Shown one piece after another: positions 51,257-60,550 of a stretch of DNA of 64,000 nt. Under the pieces are notes generated by a model, which was given only the letters and a program-made list of their open reading frames with translations, ran no database searches and had not been told where the DNA came from. This DNA comes from Fructobacillus evanidus (GTDB lineage: Bacteria; Bacillota; Bacilli; Lactobacillales; Lactobacillaceae). Every line of letters begins with the position of its first letter. Within the stretch, counting starts at the first letter, position 1. The translations under genes were made by a program, and so were the position numbers. The stretch covers positions 215,631-279,630 of the forward strand of contig NZ_CAUZLM010000001.1 of the NCBI RefSeq assembly GCF_963580165.1. The letters run 5' to 3'.

Positions 51257-51862
51257 GTGGCGAAGTCTGAAGATGAAAAAGATTTGAAGCAAGCTGATAT
51301 TGAGGAAGAAACAGAGGCAGAGGAATTTGCTGATGCTGACCAAACTCAAGAAGAAGCAAAAGACAAATCAGAAGAGACGCAAGCAAAATCAGTAGAGGAA
51401 CCAGCAGTGGATCCACTAGCTGATTTGCAAGCAGCCCTTGAGAAGAAGGATGATGAATTACTTCGCGCTCAAGCTGAAATTCAAAACATCCAAAGTCGTA
51501 ATGCTCGTGAAATTCAAAATATTCGCAAGTATGACGGCCAGAAATTAGCCGAAGCCATCTTACCGGTGGTTGATAACTTGGAACGCGCCCTTGCCGTTGA
51601 AGTGGGGGATGACGACCAGGTGGCACAAATCCACAAGGGTGTTGAAATCACGTTGAAGACTTTGAAGCAGGCGTTGACCACTAATGGTATTCAAGAAGTC
51701 GGTCAAGTTGGTGATAACTTTGATCCAAATACCATGCAAGGTGTTCAATCCGTGCCGGCAGAAGGCAAAATTAAGGCCGACCAAGTGGCAACGGTCTTGC
51801 AAAAGGGCTATGTTCTTCAAGATCGCATCATTCGCCCAGCGATGGTCGCGGTTGCGCAATAA
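51257..51862 (+). CDS. grpE: Nucleotide exchange factor GrpE
   Basis: Releases ADP from DnaK. An acidic disordered N-terminus (about residues 1-60) leads to a long coiled coil (ALEKKDDELLRAQAEIQNIQSRN). The C-terminal beta domain contains VGDNFDPNTMQGVQSVPAEG, where the family usually has PxxHEAM; Asn-Thr replace the common His-Glu. GTG start at 51257 with AAGGAGGA upstream. The product is 201 residues. Confidence 0.95.
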   Translation: MAKSEDEKDLKQADIEEETEAEEFADADQTQEEAKDKSEETQAKSVEEPAVDPLADLQAALEKKDDELLRAQAEIQNIQSRNAREIQNIRKYDGQKLAEAILPVVDNLERALAVEVGDDDQVAQIHKGVEITLKTLKQALTTNGIQEVGQVGDNFDPNTMQGVQSVPAEGKIKADQVATVLQKGYVLQDRIIRPAMVAVAQ

Positions 51863-51963
51863 TATCTGCTAAACAGCAAATATCTCTGGTGACTCAGCCC
51901 TTTGGCACCACACCTTAAAAAGCTTAAGAATATGATTTAAAAAATAGGAAGGGTCGATATACT

Positions 51964-53811
51964 ATGTCAAAGATTATCGGAATTGATTTAGGAACTACTA
52001 ACTCAGCTGTTGCCGTTTTGGAAGGTGGCAAGCCAAAGATTATTACAAACCCTGATGGTGGTCGTACGACACCTTCAGTTGTGTCATTTAAGAATGGGGA
52101 GACCCAGGTTGGTGACGTTGCCAAGCGTCAAGCAATCACAAACCCAGACACCATTTCATCAATCAAGTCTCACATGGGCGAAGAAGGTTACAAGGTAACC
52201 GTTGGTGGTAAGGACTATACACCACAAGAAATCTCAGCCATGATTTTGCAGTACATCAAGGGTTATGCAGAAGACTACTTGGGTGAAAAGGTTGACAAGG
52301 CCGTGATTACGGTTCCTGCATACTTTAACGATGCTCAACGTCAAGCTACCAAGGATGCCGGTAAGATTGCTGGTTTGGAAGTTGAACGAATCATCAACGA
52401 ACCAACGGCCGCTTCATTGGCTTATGGAATGGACAAGTTGGACAAGGACGAAAAGATCTTGGTTTATGACCTTGGTGGAGGAACATTTGATGTTTCTGTC
52501 CTTGAATTGGGCGATGGTGTCTTTGAAGTTTTGTCAACAAACGGTGACACTCACCTTGGTGGGGATGACTTCGATGCTAAGATTATTGATTACTTGGCTG
52601 ACGAATTTAAGAAGGAAAACGGCATCGACTTGAAGCAAGACAAGTTGGCCTTGCAACGTTTGAAGGATGCTGCTGAAACTGCTAAGAAGACTTTGTCTTC
52701 AGCAACTGAAGCACAAATCGACTTGCCATTTATCGCTTCTGGCGACCAAGGACCTTTGCACTTGCAAACTTCTTTGACTCGGGCAAAGTTCAACGAATTG
52801 ACAGCTGATTTGGTCAAGAAGGCCGAAGCACCTGTGATGAACGCCTTGAAGGATGCTGGCTTGTCATTTGATGATATCGATGAAGTAATCTTGAACGGTG
52901 GTTCAACTCGTATCCCTGCTGTCCAAGAATCAGTCAAGAAGATGACTGGTAAGGAACCAAACCACTCAATCAACCCTGATGAAGCCGTTGCCTTGGGTGC
53001 CGCTGTTCAAGGTGGTGTGATTACTGGGGATGTCAAGGACGTTGTCTTGTTGGATGTTACGCCTTTGTCACTTGGTATCGAAACCATGGGTGGTGTCTTC
53101 ACGAAGTTGATTGACCGTAACACGACAATCCCAACTTCAAAGTCACAAGTCTTCTCAACTGCAGAAGACAACCAGCCAGCTGTTGACATTCATGTTTTGC
53201 AAGGTGAACGTTCAATGGCCGCTGATAACAAGACTTTGGGTCGTTTCCAATTGTCTGACATCCCTGCCGCAAAGCGTGGTGTCCCACAAATCGAAGTGAC
53301 GTTTGATATCGACCGTAACGGTATCGTAAACGTTTCTGCTAAGGATTTGGGAACGCAAAAGGAACAAAAGATTACCATCCAAGCTGCCGGTGGTTTGTCT
53401 GACGAAGAAATCGAAAAGATGATGAACGACGCTAAGGCAAACGAAGAAGCCGACAACAAGAAGAAGGAAGCAGTTGAAACGCGCAACAACGCCGACCAAT
53501 TGATTTTCCAGACTGAAAAGACGTTGGAAGAAGTTGGCGACAAGTTGTCAGATGACGACAAGAAGCCAACACAAGATGCCTTGGATGCTTTGAAGAAGGC
53601 TAAGGAAGATGCTGCTGCAGAAGACGCTGACTTGACTGATTTGAAGGCCAAGACAGACGACTTGCAAAAGGTAGCTACTGAATTGGCAACGAAGTTGTAC
53701 CAGCAAGCACAACAAGCCCAAGAAGCACAGGGTGGTGCCGAAGGTGCTAAGAAGGATGACAACACTGTTGATGGTGACTTCGAAGAAGTTAACCCAGACG
53801 ATAAGAAGTAA
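51964..53811 (+). CDS. dnaK: Chaperone DnaK (Hsp70)
   Basis: ATP-dependent chaperone. The N-terminal ATPase begins IGIDLGTTNSAVAVLEG, with YDLGGGTFDVSVLELGDG and ILNGGSTRIPAVQ. The linker DVVLLDVTPLSLGIETMGG and the substrate-binding domain follow, with an Ala/Gln-rich lid ending DGDFEEVNPDDKK. The product is 615 residues. Codon use is strongly biased (GGT, AAG, CAA), as in other highly expressed genes of this window. It shares the CIRCE-controlled operon. Confidence 0.98.
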   Translation: MSKIIGIDLGTTNSAVAVLEGGKPKIITNPDGGRTTPSVVSFKNGETQVGDVAKRQAITNPDTISSIKSHMGEEGYKVTVGGKDYTPQEISAMILQYIKGYAEDYLGEKVDKAVITVPAYFNDAQRQATKDAGKIAGLEVERIINEPTAASLAYGMDKLDKDEKILVYDLGGGTFDVSVLELGDGVFEVLSTNGDTHLGGDDFDAKIIDYLADEFKKENGIDLKQDKLALQRLKDAAETAKKTLSSATEAQIDLPFIASGDQGPLHLQTSLTRAKFNELTADLVKKAEAPVMNALKDAGLSFDDIDEVILNGGSTRIPAVQESVKKMTGKEPNHSINPDEAVALGAAVQGGVITGDVKDVVLLDVTPLSLGIETMGGVFTKLIDRNTTIPTSKSQVFSTAEDNQPAVDIHVLQGERSMAADNKTLGRFQLSDIPAAKRGVPQIEVTFDIDRNGIVNVSAKDLGTQKEQKITIQAAGGLSDEEIEKMMNDAKANEEADNKKKEAVETRNNADQLIFQTEKTLEEVGDKLSDDDKKPTQDALDALKKAKEDAAAEDADLTDLKAKTDDLQKVATELATKLYQQAQQAQEAQGGAEGAKKDDNTVDGDFEEVNPDDKK

Positions 53812-53892
53812 TCTTTTCTTTGCCAGTGAAAACTGATAAAATGGACCAGCTGCGGCTCGGTCCGTACATATTTGAATCAAAGGAGTCCGCTT

Positions 53893-54804
53893 GTGAATAA
53901 CACTGAATTTTACGACCGTCTTGGGGTTTCTAAGACAGCTAGTCAAGATGAAATTAAAAAAGCATATCGCAAACTTTCAAAGAAGTACCACCCTGATTTG
54001 AACCATGAACCAGGGGCAGAGGACAAGTATAAGGAAGTTCAGGAAGCCTTTGAAACGCTTGGCGACCCACAAAAGCGCCAGCAGTATGACCAATTTGGTG
54101 CTGCTGGTGCCCAGGGTGGTTTTGGCGGTCAAGGCGGCTTCGGCGGTGCCCAGGGTGGTTTCGGTGACTTTTCTGATTTGGGCGATATCTTCTCTCAAAT
54201 GTTTGGTGGTGGATTCCAGGATCCAAATGCGCCTCGTCAGGGTCGTGACCTTCAGTACCGGATGCACTTGACCTTTGAGGAAGCTATTTTTGGAACTGAA
54301 AAGAACGTCAAGTATACGCGTTCACAGGCCGACCGCTCACAGCACGAAGTCAAGGTGAAGGTACCGGCCGGCGTGGAAAGCGGTCAGCAGATGCGCTTAT
54401 CTGGCCAAGGAGAAGACGGGGTCAACGGTGGTCCAAAGGGCGACTTGTACGTGGTCTTCTCTGTTGCGGCTTCAAAGGATGGTTTTGAGCGTGATGGCGC
54501 TGATATTTACCTCCAGCAAGACATTGACTTTATCACGGCAGCCTTGGGGGCTGAAATCCCCGTTAAGACGGTTCACGGTGAAGTGAAGTTGAAGATTCCA
54601 GCTGGTACGCAAAATGGTCGTCGCTTCCGCTTAGGCGGCAAGGGCGCTGCTCGTTTGCATGGTAACGGCTATGGCGACCAATTCGTCGTAGTAAACGTTG
54701 TTGTCCCAACGAAGCTCAACAAGGACCAGAAGACAGCCTTAGAGGCTTTTGCAACCGCTTCAGGTGCCAAGGTTTCTAAGAAGAAGTCAATCTTTGATAA
54801 ATAA
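53893..54804 (+). CDS. dnaJ: DnaJ co-chaperone lacking the zinc-finger domain
   Basis: A 303-residue J-protein. The J domain has HPD at residues 33-35 (KKYHPDLNHEP), then a Gly/Phe-rich linker (about 78-108). LTFEEAIFGTEKNVKY then runs directly into EVKVKVPAGVESGQQMRLSGQGEDGVNGGPKGDLYVVF. In ordinary DnaJ about 65-75 residues with four CxxCxGxG motifs lie between these two blocks. Here they are absent and the protein has no cysteine at all. Position after dnaK and the rest of the sequence mark it as the operon's DnaJ that has become a type II (DnaJB-like) protein. GTG start with AAAGGAG. No frameshift or stop is seen. Confidence 0.93.
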   Translation: MNNTEFYDRLGVSKTASQDEIKKAYRKLSKKYHPDLNHEPGAEDKYKEVQEAFETLGDPQKRQQYDQFGAAGAQGGFGGQGGFGGAQGGFGDFSDLGDIFSQMFGGGFQDPNAPRQGRDLQYRMHLTFEEAIFGTEKNVKYTRSQADRSQHEVKVKVPAGVESGQQMRLSGQGEDGVNGGPKGDLYVVFSVAASKDGFERDGADIYLQQDIDFITAALGAEIPVKTVHGEVKLKIPAGTQNGRRFRLGGKGAARLHGNGYGDQFVVVNVVVPTKLNKDQKTALEAFATASGAKVSKKKSIFDK

Positions 54805-54853
54805 GACAATTTAAAATCAGTTAAGACGTCTATGGTCTTAATCTGTTCAAGTA

Positions 54854-54885
54854 AAAAAGCCGGCTCGGAATGAGTCGGCTTTTTG
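54854..54885. terminator. Bidirectional terminator between dnaJ and def
   Basis: AAAAAAGCCGGCTC-GGAAT-GAGTCGGCTTTTT (one mismatch). It serves the heat-shock operon and the convergent def gene. Confidence 0.85.
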
Positions 54886-54902
54886 TGTTTGACTAATTAT
54901 TT

Positions 54903-55481
54903 TTAAAGGTACTTGGTTGAATCATCCACGTGCCATGGATCCTGGCGGTTGATGTGGTCGTAGTACAACTTACCGTGCAAGTGGTCAATTTCATGTTGGA
55001 AGACGATGGCAGGGTAGTTACGCAACGTCTTTGTCTGTGTCTGACCAGATTCATCTTGGTAACGAACGGTAATCTTCTTTGACCGAGGAACGAAGCCAGG
55101 AACATCTTCGTCCACCGAGAGGCAACCTTCGCCGGTTTCCAATGCAGCCCGTCCAACGGTTTCAGACACAATGACCGGGTTAAAGACAACGCCCTTGAAG
55201 AATGGTTTTTCTTCGGCATCCTCGGCTGGGTCAGCAGATGGGATCAAGATGGCTGTCATCTGCAAGGATTCCCCAACCTGTGGGGCAGCCAGGCCAACGC
55301 CGGGGCGTAGACCGTACTTTTCATTTTCTTCCTCGTCTTGTGAGACTTCTAAGTAAGTCATCATATCTTTGGCGAGTTGTTGGTGCTCAGGGCTGAGGGG
55401 GAAAGGAACTTCCTTAGCCTGGTCACGCAAGACGGGATCGCCGTCGCGCGTGATTTTATCCATGGTGAAACGAATTGTCAT
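54903..55481 (-). CDS. def: Peptide deformylase
   Basis: Metalloenzyme removing the formyl group from new proteins. All three motifs are present: GVGLAAPQVG, EGCLSVDED (metal Cys) and QHEIDHLHG (metal His pair and Glu). The 192-residue length and the insertion after EEENEKYGLRPG are those of type 2 Gram-positive enzymes. TAGGAG lies 9 nt before the ATG on the reverse strand. Confidence 0.96.
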   Translation of the reverse strand: MTIRFTMDKITRDGDPVLRDQAKEVPFPLSPEHQQLAKDMMTYLEVSQDEEENEKYGLRPGVGLAAPQVGESLQMTAILIPSADPAEDAEEKPFFKGVVFNPVIVSETVGRAALETGEGCLSVDEDVPGFVPRSKKITVRYQDESGQTQTKTLRNYPAIVFQHEIDHLHGKLYYDHINRQDPWHVDDSTKYL

Positions 55482-55686
55482 GTTGGTTAACTCCTACTCA
55501 CAATTTATCAACTTTTAGTATAGCAGAAATCAGTTAATAACGGGCTTTTGCTCTTCGACTTTCCTGATTTTTTCGTGGATTGGTGCGGGAATTTGCCCGT
55601 TAAAACAATTGTCTTTCCTGGAAAGGGAAACGAAAGCTTGTTAAAATATAGGTGATACGTTCATCTTGCATTTGAAAGGATTTTCT

Positions 55687-55962
55687 ATGGCAGAGCAATA
55701 CCAGCTTCCAATTGATGGTAATTGGAATCAGGACGATATTATTGCGGTTTCAAATTTGATTGATGCCGTTTTGCAGGTTTATGAGGGCGGCTGTGACCGT
55801 GAATACCTCTTAACGACTTACCACCGCTTCTTGACTGTTATTCCATCAAAGTCGGAGCAAAAGGCCTTTGACCGTGATTTTGAGCAACAAACTGGCCGGT
55901 CCATCTATCAGACGATGAAGTTGACTGATAAGCCAGTCAAGCGGGTTTTAGTCAATGACTGA
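55687..55962 (+). CDS. UPF0223 (YktA-like) protein
   Basis: A 91-residue acidic protein of the UPF0223 family (YQLPIDGNWNQDDIIAVSNLIDAV, FLTVIPSKSEQKAFDRDFEQQTGRSIYQTMK). Function is unknown. The ATG at 55687 has TGAAAGGA upstream; an in-frame TTG-type start at 55666 is less likely. It overlaps the following inositol-phosphatase-like gene by 8 nt, the same pairing as yktA-suhB in other Firmicutes. Confidence 0.85.
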   Translation: MAEQYQLPIDGNWNQDDIIAVSNLIDAVLQVYEGGCDREYLLTTYHRFLTVIPSKSEQKAFDRDFEQQTGRSIYQTMKLTDKPVKRVLVND

Positions 55963-56746
55963 GTGGACGGGTGATCAATTAATCCAGGTTGACCAAACGG
56001 TGCGACGCTGGTTGGTCGAATTGGGCCGTGAAGCAAGAGAAACCAAGAATCAAGATTTACACGTTGGTCAAAAAGAGGGCGATTTTCGCAACATTGTGAC
56101 CAACCTTGATACCACCAACCAGGCGTGGCTTGTTGACCATATTCGGTCAATCGACCCCGATGCCCATATCGTTGCTGAAGAAGGTGACCTGCAGCGTCCT
56201 GAAACGATGGCTGGTCATGTCTGGTTTATCGACCCGATTGATGGCACGCTAAATTTTGTCCATGAAAAGACTGATTTTGCCATTATGGTGGCCCTCTATA
56301 TTGACGGTAAGCCAACACTGGGCTGGATTGCCAAAGTGATGACCAATCAGGTCTTTCATGGTGGCCCTACAATTGGTGCCTTCGTGAATGACCAAAAATT
56401 AGTGCCAGTGGCGGACCTGGGCCTCAAAGAATCGATTTTAATTGTGTCCGGTCGCCGCTTAATTAGTGGGGAAAAGCCTTATGTAGCCATTGCCTCGGCA
56501 GCCTTGGCTTACCGAGTTTTGGGTTCGGCTGGGATTTCCTTTAGTCGCTTGTTCCTACAACAGGCAACGGGGTATTTCTCCAAGCTGTCCCCATGGGATT
56601 TAGCGGCCGGTCGCGTCTTAGCTGAAACGCTCGGTTACGTGGTCAAATCACTTGACGGAAGTCCGCTAAATATGCTATCATCAAACACAGTATTAATCGC
56701 TACAACCAAGACGTATCGCGAGTCAGTCAAGATAGTGAAAGACTAG
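55955..56746 (+). CDS. Inositol monophosphatase-family protein
   Basis: Mg-dependent sugar-phosphate phosphatase of the SuhB/YktC family. Metal-site motifs are visible: VAEEGD, WFIDPIDGTLNFVHEKTDFAIMVAL and PWDLAAGRVLAETLGYVV. The product is 263 residues. The substrate in this organism is not known (inositol-1-phosphate or a related phosphate). It overlaps the UPF0223 gene; its own stop lies in a terminator stem. Confidence 0.9.
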   Translation: MTEWTGDQLIQVDQTVRRWLVELGREARETKNQDLHVGQKEGDFRNIVTNLDTTNQAWLVDHIRSIDPDAHIVAEEGDLQRPETMAGHVWFIDPIDGTLNFVHEKTDFAIMVALYIDGKPTLGWIAKVMTNQVFHGGPTIGAFVNDQKLVPVADLGLKESILIVSGRRLISGEKPYVAIASAALAYRVLGSAGISFSRLFLQQATGYFSKLSPWDLAAGRVLAETLGYVVKSLDGSPLNMLSSNTVLIATTKTYRESVKIVKD

Positions 56747-56766
56747 GGAAAAAAGCCCTAGTCTTT
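56735..56766 (+). terminator. Intrinsic terminator overlapping the phosphatase stop
   Basis: AAAGACTAGGG-AAAAAAG-CCCTAGTCTTT. The TAG stop lies within the left arm. It is followed by only a short T-rich stretch, so partial readthrough into typA is possible. Confidence 0.75.
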
Positions 56767-56800
56767 CTTGTGAGTAGCAAAGACAAAGGAGCACGAAACA

Positions 56801-58639
56801 TTGGCAAATCTTCGCGAAGATATTCGTAATATCGCTATTATCGCCCACGTCGATCACGGAAAGACGACGTTGGTGAACGAAATGTTAAAGCAGTCTGACA
56901 CGTTGGACGCCCGTAAGGAAGAATCTTTGGGTGACCGTGTGATGGACACCAATGATATTGAAAAAGAACGTGGAATCACGATCTTGTCAAAGAACACTGC
57001 TGTTCGCGTTGGCGACAAGCAGATCAACATCTTGGATACCCCAGGTCACGCCGATTTCGGTGGAGAAGTTGAACGAATCATGGGAATGGTTGACGGGGTT
57101 TTGCTCGTCGTTGATGCCTTTGAAGGTACCATGCCTCAGACTCGTTTCGTTTTGAAGAAGGCCTTTGAACAACACTTGACACCAATCGTGATCGTCAACA
57201 AAGTTGACCGTCCAGGTGCCCGCCCAGAAGAAGTCGTTGATGAAGTCTTGGACTTGTTCATCGAATTGGGTGCTGATGAAGATGACTTGGACTTCCCAGT
57301 TATCTACGCTTCAGCCATGAATGGAACATCATCATTTGATCCAGACATCGAAAAGCAAGAACATACCATGGACCCAATCTTCAAGACGGTCTTTGAAACG
57401 ATTCCTGCACCAGTTGACAACTCTGACGAACCATTGCAGTTCCAAGTTGCCATGCTGGACTATAACGATTTCGTTGGTCGTATCGGTATTGGTCGTGTTA
57501 AGCGTGGAACAATCAAGGTTGGTGACAACGTTGACGTTTTGAAGCTTGACGGCTCAGCACAAAACTTCCGTGTTACGAAGTTGGCTGGTTTCATCGCTTT
57601 GGACCAAGTTGAAATCCAAGAAGCCAAGGCCGGTGATTTGATTGCCGTTTCTGGTATGGAAGACATCTCAGTTGGTGAAACTGTTGTTGACCCAGCTCAT
57701 CACGATGAATTGCCATTGCTTCGTATCGATGAACCAACGTTGCAAATGACTTTCCGTCAAAACGACAGCCCCTTTGCTGGTCGTGAAGGAAAGTTCGTGA
57801 CTGCTCGCCAAATCGAAGATCGTTTGTTGCGCGAATTGCACACTGATGTTTCTTTGCGTGTTGAAGACACTGACCAAGCTGGTGCTTGGTTGGTCTCAGG
57901 ACGTGGTGAATTGCACCTTTCAATCTTGATTGAAAACATGCGTCGTGAAGGCTTCGAATTGCAAGCTTCACGTCCACAAGTTATCTTCCGTGAGGAAGAC
58001 GGTCAAACCACAGAACCTTACGAATCAATCCAAATCGATACACCAGATGAATATTCATCAACTGTTATCGATTCATTGAACCAACGTAAGGGTGAAATGC
58101 AAAACATGGAAGCTGTCGGAAACGGTCAAACTCGTTTGACTTATATGGCACCTTCACGTGGTTTGATTGGTTACGCCACTGAATTTATGACAGCAACTCA
58201 CGGTTATGGTATCTATAACCACACATTTGCTGAATACCGTCCAATGGTTAAGAATTGGGAACCAGGTCGTCGTAACGGTGCCTTGGTTTCAATCAACCAA
58301 GGACAAACAACCAACTACGCTATCATGGGTGTTGAAGATCGTGGCCAAATGTTTGTTGGCGCCGGTGTTGACGTCTATGAAGGAATGGTTGTTGGTATGA
58401 ACGCTCGTGACAACGACATCTCTGTTAACGTAACAAAGATGAAGCCACAGTCAAACGTTCGTTCATCAAACAAGGACCAAACTGCTTCAATCAAGACTCC
58501 ACGTGAGATGAACTTGGAAGCATCAATGGAATTCTTGAACGATGACGAATACGTTGAAGTAACGCCAGAAAACGTTCGTATCCGTAAGGCTATCTTGAAC
58601 ACTGCTGAGCGTGAAAAGGCTGCTAAGCGTCGTAAGTAA
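56801..58639 (+). CDS. typA: GTP-binding protein TypA/BipA
   Basis: Ribosome-associated translational GTPase involved in stress and 50S assembly. The G domain has AHVDHGKTTLVNEML, RGITILSKNTAV, DTPGHADFGGEVER and NKVDRPGARP. The EF-G-like domains and the BipA-specific C-terminal domain follow (GRRNGALVSINQGQTTNYAIMGVEDRGQMF). 612 residues. The start is a TTG at 56801 with AAAGGAG 9-10 nt upstream; no ATG fits. Confidence 0.96.
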   Translation: MANLREDIRNIAIIAHVDHGKTTLVNEMLKQSDTLDARKEESLGDRVMDTNDIEKERGITILSKNTAVRVGDKQINILDTPGHADFGGEVERIMGMVDGVLLVVDAFEGTMPQTRFVLKKAFEQHLTPIVIVNKVDRPGARPEEVVDEVLDLFIELGADEDDLDFPVIYASAMNGTSSFDPDIEKQEHTMDPIFKTVFETIPAPVDNSDEPLQFQVAMLDYNDFVGRIGIGRVKRGTIKVGDNVDVLKLDGSAQNFRVTKLAGFIALDQVEIQEAKAGDLIAVSGMEDISVGETVVDPAHHDELPLLRIDEPTLQMTFRQNDSPFAGREGKFVTARQIEDRLLRELHTDVSLRVEDTDQAGAWLVSGRGELHLSILIENMRREGFELQASRPQVIFREEDGQTTEPYESIQIDTPDEYSSTVIDSLNQRKGEMQNMEAVGNGQTRLTYMAPSRGLIGYATEFMTATHGYGIYNHTFAEYRPMVKNWEPGRRNGALVSINQGQTTNYAIMGVEDRGQMFVGAGVDVYEGMVVGMNARDNDISVNVTKMKPQSNVRSSNKDQTASIKTPREMNLEASMEFLNDDEYVEVTPENVRIRKAILNTAEREKAAKRRK

Positions 58640-58711
58640 GCGTTTAAGCACCATCTGAAACAAACAAATAATCATAGTGGCATGGACCAACCTTCATGTC
58701 ACTATTATTTT

Positions 58712-58801
58712 GGAGCTATGGCACAATCCGGTACTGCAGCGGACTCGAAATCCGTCGAGCCGTCTTATGGCGGTGTGCGGGTTCAAATCCCGCTAGCTCC
58801 T
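58712..58801 (+). tRNA. tRNA-Ser (anticodon CGA)
   Basis: GGAGCTA/TAGCTCC acceptor arms, an anticodon stem GCGGA/TCCGT with loop CTCGAAA (anticodon CGA), a long variable arm as in class II tRNAs, and the T arm GCGGG-TTCAAAT-CCCGC. CCA is not encoded. Its 3' end borders an AT-rich decayed region, a usual insertion site for mobile DNA. Confidence 0.95.
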
Positions 58802-58899
58802 TGAGCGGAACCAAGAGCAGTTAAGAACTGCTAAGATTTCCAGTGTTAAGCAATTTCAAATTTTTTAGTAGTCAAGAATAATCAAGAGAAATCACACAA

Positions 58900-58912
58900 A
58901 ATAACACACAAA
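58900..58912 (+). repeat. 13-bp direct repeat, left copy
   Basis: AATAACACACAAA, about 100 bp after the tRNA end. The same 13 bp recur at 61269-61281, bracketing the decayed region. Such AC-rich motifs are common as integrase arm sites, but no integrase gene is present. Confidence 0.6.
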
Positions 58913-58934
58913 AAAATAAGCGCCCTAGCAATGT

Positions 58935-58958
58935 GACGACCTTTGGGTCGTCTTTTTT
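58935..58958 (+). terminator. Intrinsic terminator after tRNA-Ser
   Basis: GACGACC-TTT-GGGTCGTC followed by six Ts. Confidence 0.8.
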
Positions 58959-58982
58959 GTTGTCAAAATTGGAAAAATGGGT

Positions 58983-59790
58983 ATGATACAATTAAAAAAA
59001 AGGTATTTTTAGTTAGAAGAGGAAAGTCTGTTTGTAAAATAGAAAGAAAATACATTGTTATTACTTCATCAATAGTATGTTTAATAATTGCTGGGGGAGT
59101 AGTTACTAAATTAGTATCAAAATAAAATGAGGCGGAAAAGCAAAAATCTATTTCATCAGAGAGTGCAAAACTTGATAGGATGTCAAAAAAGTTTAATGCT
59201 AGTAACTTAAGTCAGGCTGATAAAGATATCCAGACACTGACAAATATGAAAGTATATTCTGCTGATAAAAGTAAAAAAGAAAGGTTATTTGCCAGTTTTA
59301 AGAAGTAGTTTATAACAGCCATTAATAGCAAAATTGATAGTAATTCAGTATCAGATTTTGATGGGTTAACCAAGCAAATTAAAGGCTTTAAATCTTTAAC
59401 TAAGACTGAACAAAAAAAGCTGAAACCGCTCAAGCTACGAGTAATGCTCAGCAAGGTGGTGCAACCTCCAGTTCAGCACTAACGCCAAATACTGGAAGTA
59501 ACACTGCTTCAGCATCAACAAATGTAGCAGGATCTACTGCTGGTACTATTTCAAAATCAGGTTCATCAAATAATGGTGGGACATCATATAGTGCATCAAA
59601 GTCTGGTTCAAGCGCTTCAGTACCAGCAGCTTCGTCGGGGCCAAGTTATAGTGCGTCTGCATCAAGTGGAGCAAGTTCAAATAATGGTAGCTTATAAGGT
59701 ACTTGGGCGGCGGATAATGGTAATGTGTCTCATGACACAATATATAGCAATGGATATGATACTGATAGTGGTATTAAGATTCGCTTTTAA
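58983..59790 (+). pseudogene. Broken gene for a membrane-anchored, Ser-rich secreted protein
   Basis: Read through its lesions, this gives a short basic N-terminus, one hydrophobic helix (YIVITSSIVCLIIAGGVVTKL) and a Lys-rich coiled segment (SAKLDRMSKKFNASNLSQADKDI). A Ser/Ala/Asn-rich linker and a small C-terminal part (WAADNGNVSHDTIYSNGYD) follow. Lesions: TAA at 59123, TAG at 59306, a frame change at the A7 run 59412-59418, and TAA at 59695. The start cannot be fixed; a second A-run near 58994 may also be shifted. GC is well below that of the core genes. I do not recognise the family. Confidence 0.7.
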
Positions 59791-59951
59791 TATTGTAAAG
59801 TCAAGATTTCGGTTTTGGCTTTTTTATGTTCCCTTATAGCTGTAAATGGGGATTACTTTCTGATATTTATCTTAGATGTGTTCTCGTTATATATATACTT
59901 ATTTTTTATTTTATAATGATTATACTTAATAAAAGATTTTTGGGGGAAGAA

Positions 59952-60452
59952 ATGAGTAAATATTTTAATTATCTTGAAATTCAGGAGGGAAAAATCAATC
60001 AATCACTTAGCAATTTAAATTTGCAAGATGATAAATATTTTGATCCTGATTCGTATAGTTTAGAATTATATGCAGATATGAAAACTGTTTTTTAAAATAG
60101 AAGTTTTCCAAATGGATTCTATATTGAAAAAGTTGAAGTAACCCATTCTTATAATAATTTTGATTTACAATTTTTAATTGCAAATCAAGAAAATAAGACA
60201 GTTTACATTATGAATATAGGTGCTGATTGCTTTGGTATTTCAAAAAAATGGTTAGCTAATCGTGCACATTTTACATTTAATGAGATTAAGGAAGTACTGA
60301 GTATTTCTAGATTGTTAGGTGGGCATATGCTATTCCCGAGAAATGTGAGAAATTTGACTAATGACGAGTATATTGGAGGCTTACCATCTGTAAATACAGC
60401 AAGAGGTGGAAGGCCAATGTTTGATAGAACAGATTTATTTTTGGTGTTTTAA
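59952..60452 (+). pseudogene. Interrupted gene of unknown function
   Basis: A 167-codon frame from ATG 59952 (with GGGGGAAG upstream) has one internal TAA at 60093-60095 and otherwise stays in the same frame to 60452. The C-terminal half has a distinctive pattern GGHMLFPRN...SVNTARGGRPMFDRTDLFL, which recalls a family of uncharacterised proteins of about 200 residues often found in accessory regions; I cannot name it with confidence. Translation of only the first 47 residues is expected unless the second part restarts. Confidence 0.65.
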
Positions 60453-60550
60453 ATTCGACCATTGCAATTCTCCTATATTATCTTTATAAGTAGAAGCTAA
60501 CAGTCAGTCATACCTGTCAGTATAGCCTGTCATACAGATGTGAGCCTCTA

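Noticed and set aside
53893..54804. Short DnaJ as an assembly or frameshift error
   Set aside because: The J domain, linker and C-terminal domain are in one frame with no cysteine-coding remnants in other frames nearby, so a clean domain loss fits better.
59573..59839. Forward ORF rich in Val/Gln over the Ser-rich pseudogene
   Set aside because: Another frame of the same DNA gives a normal Ser/Ala/Asn-rich linker. The ORF has no ribosome site and an odd composition.
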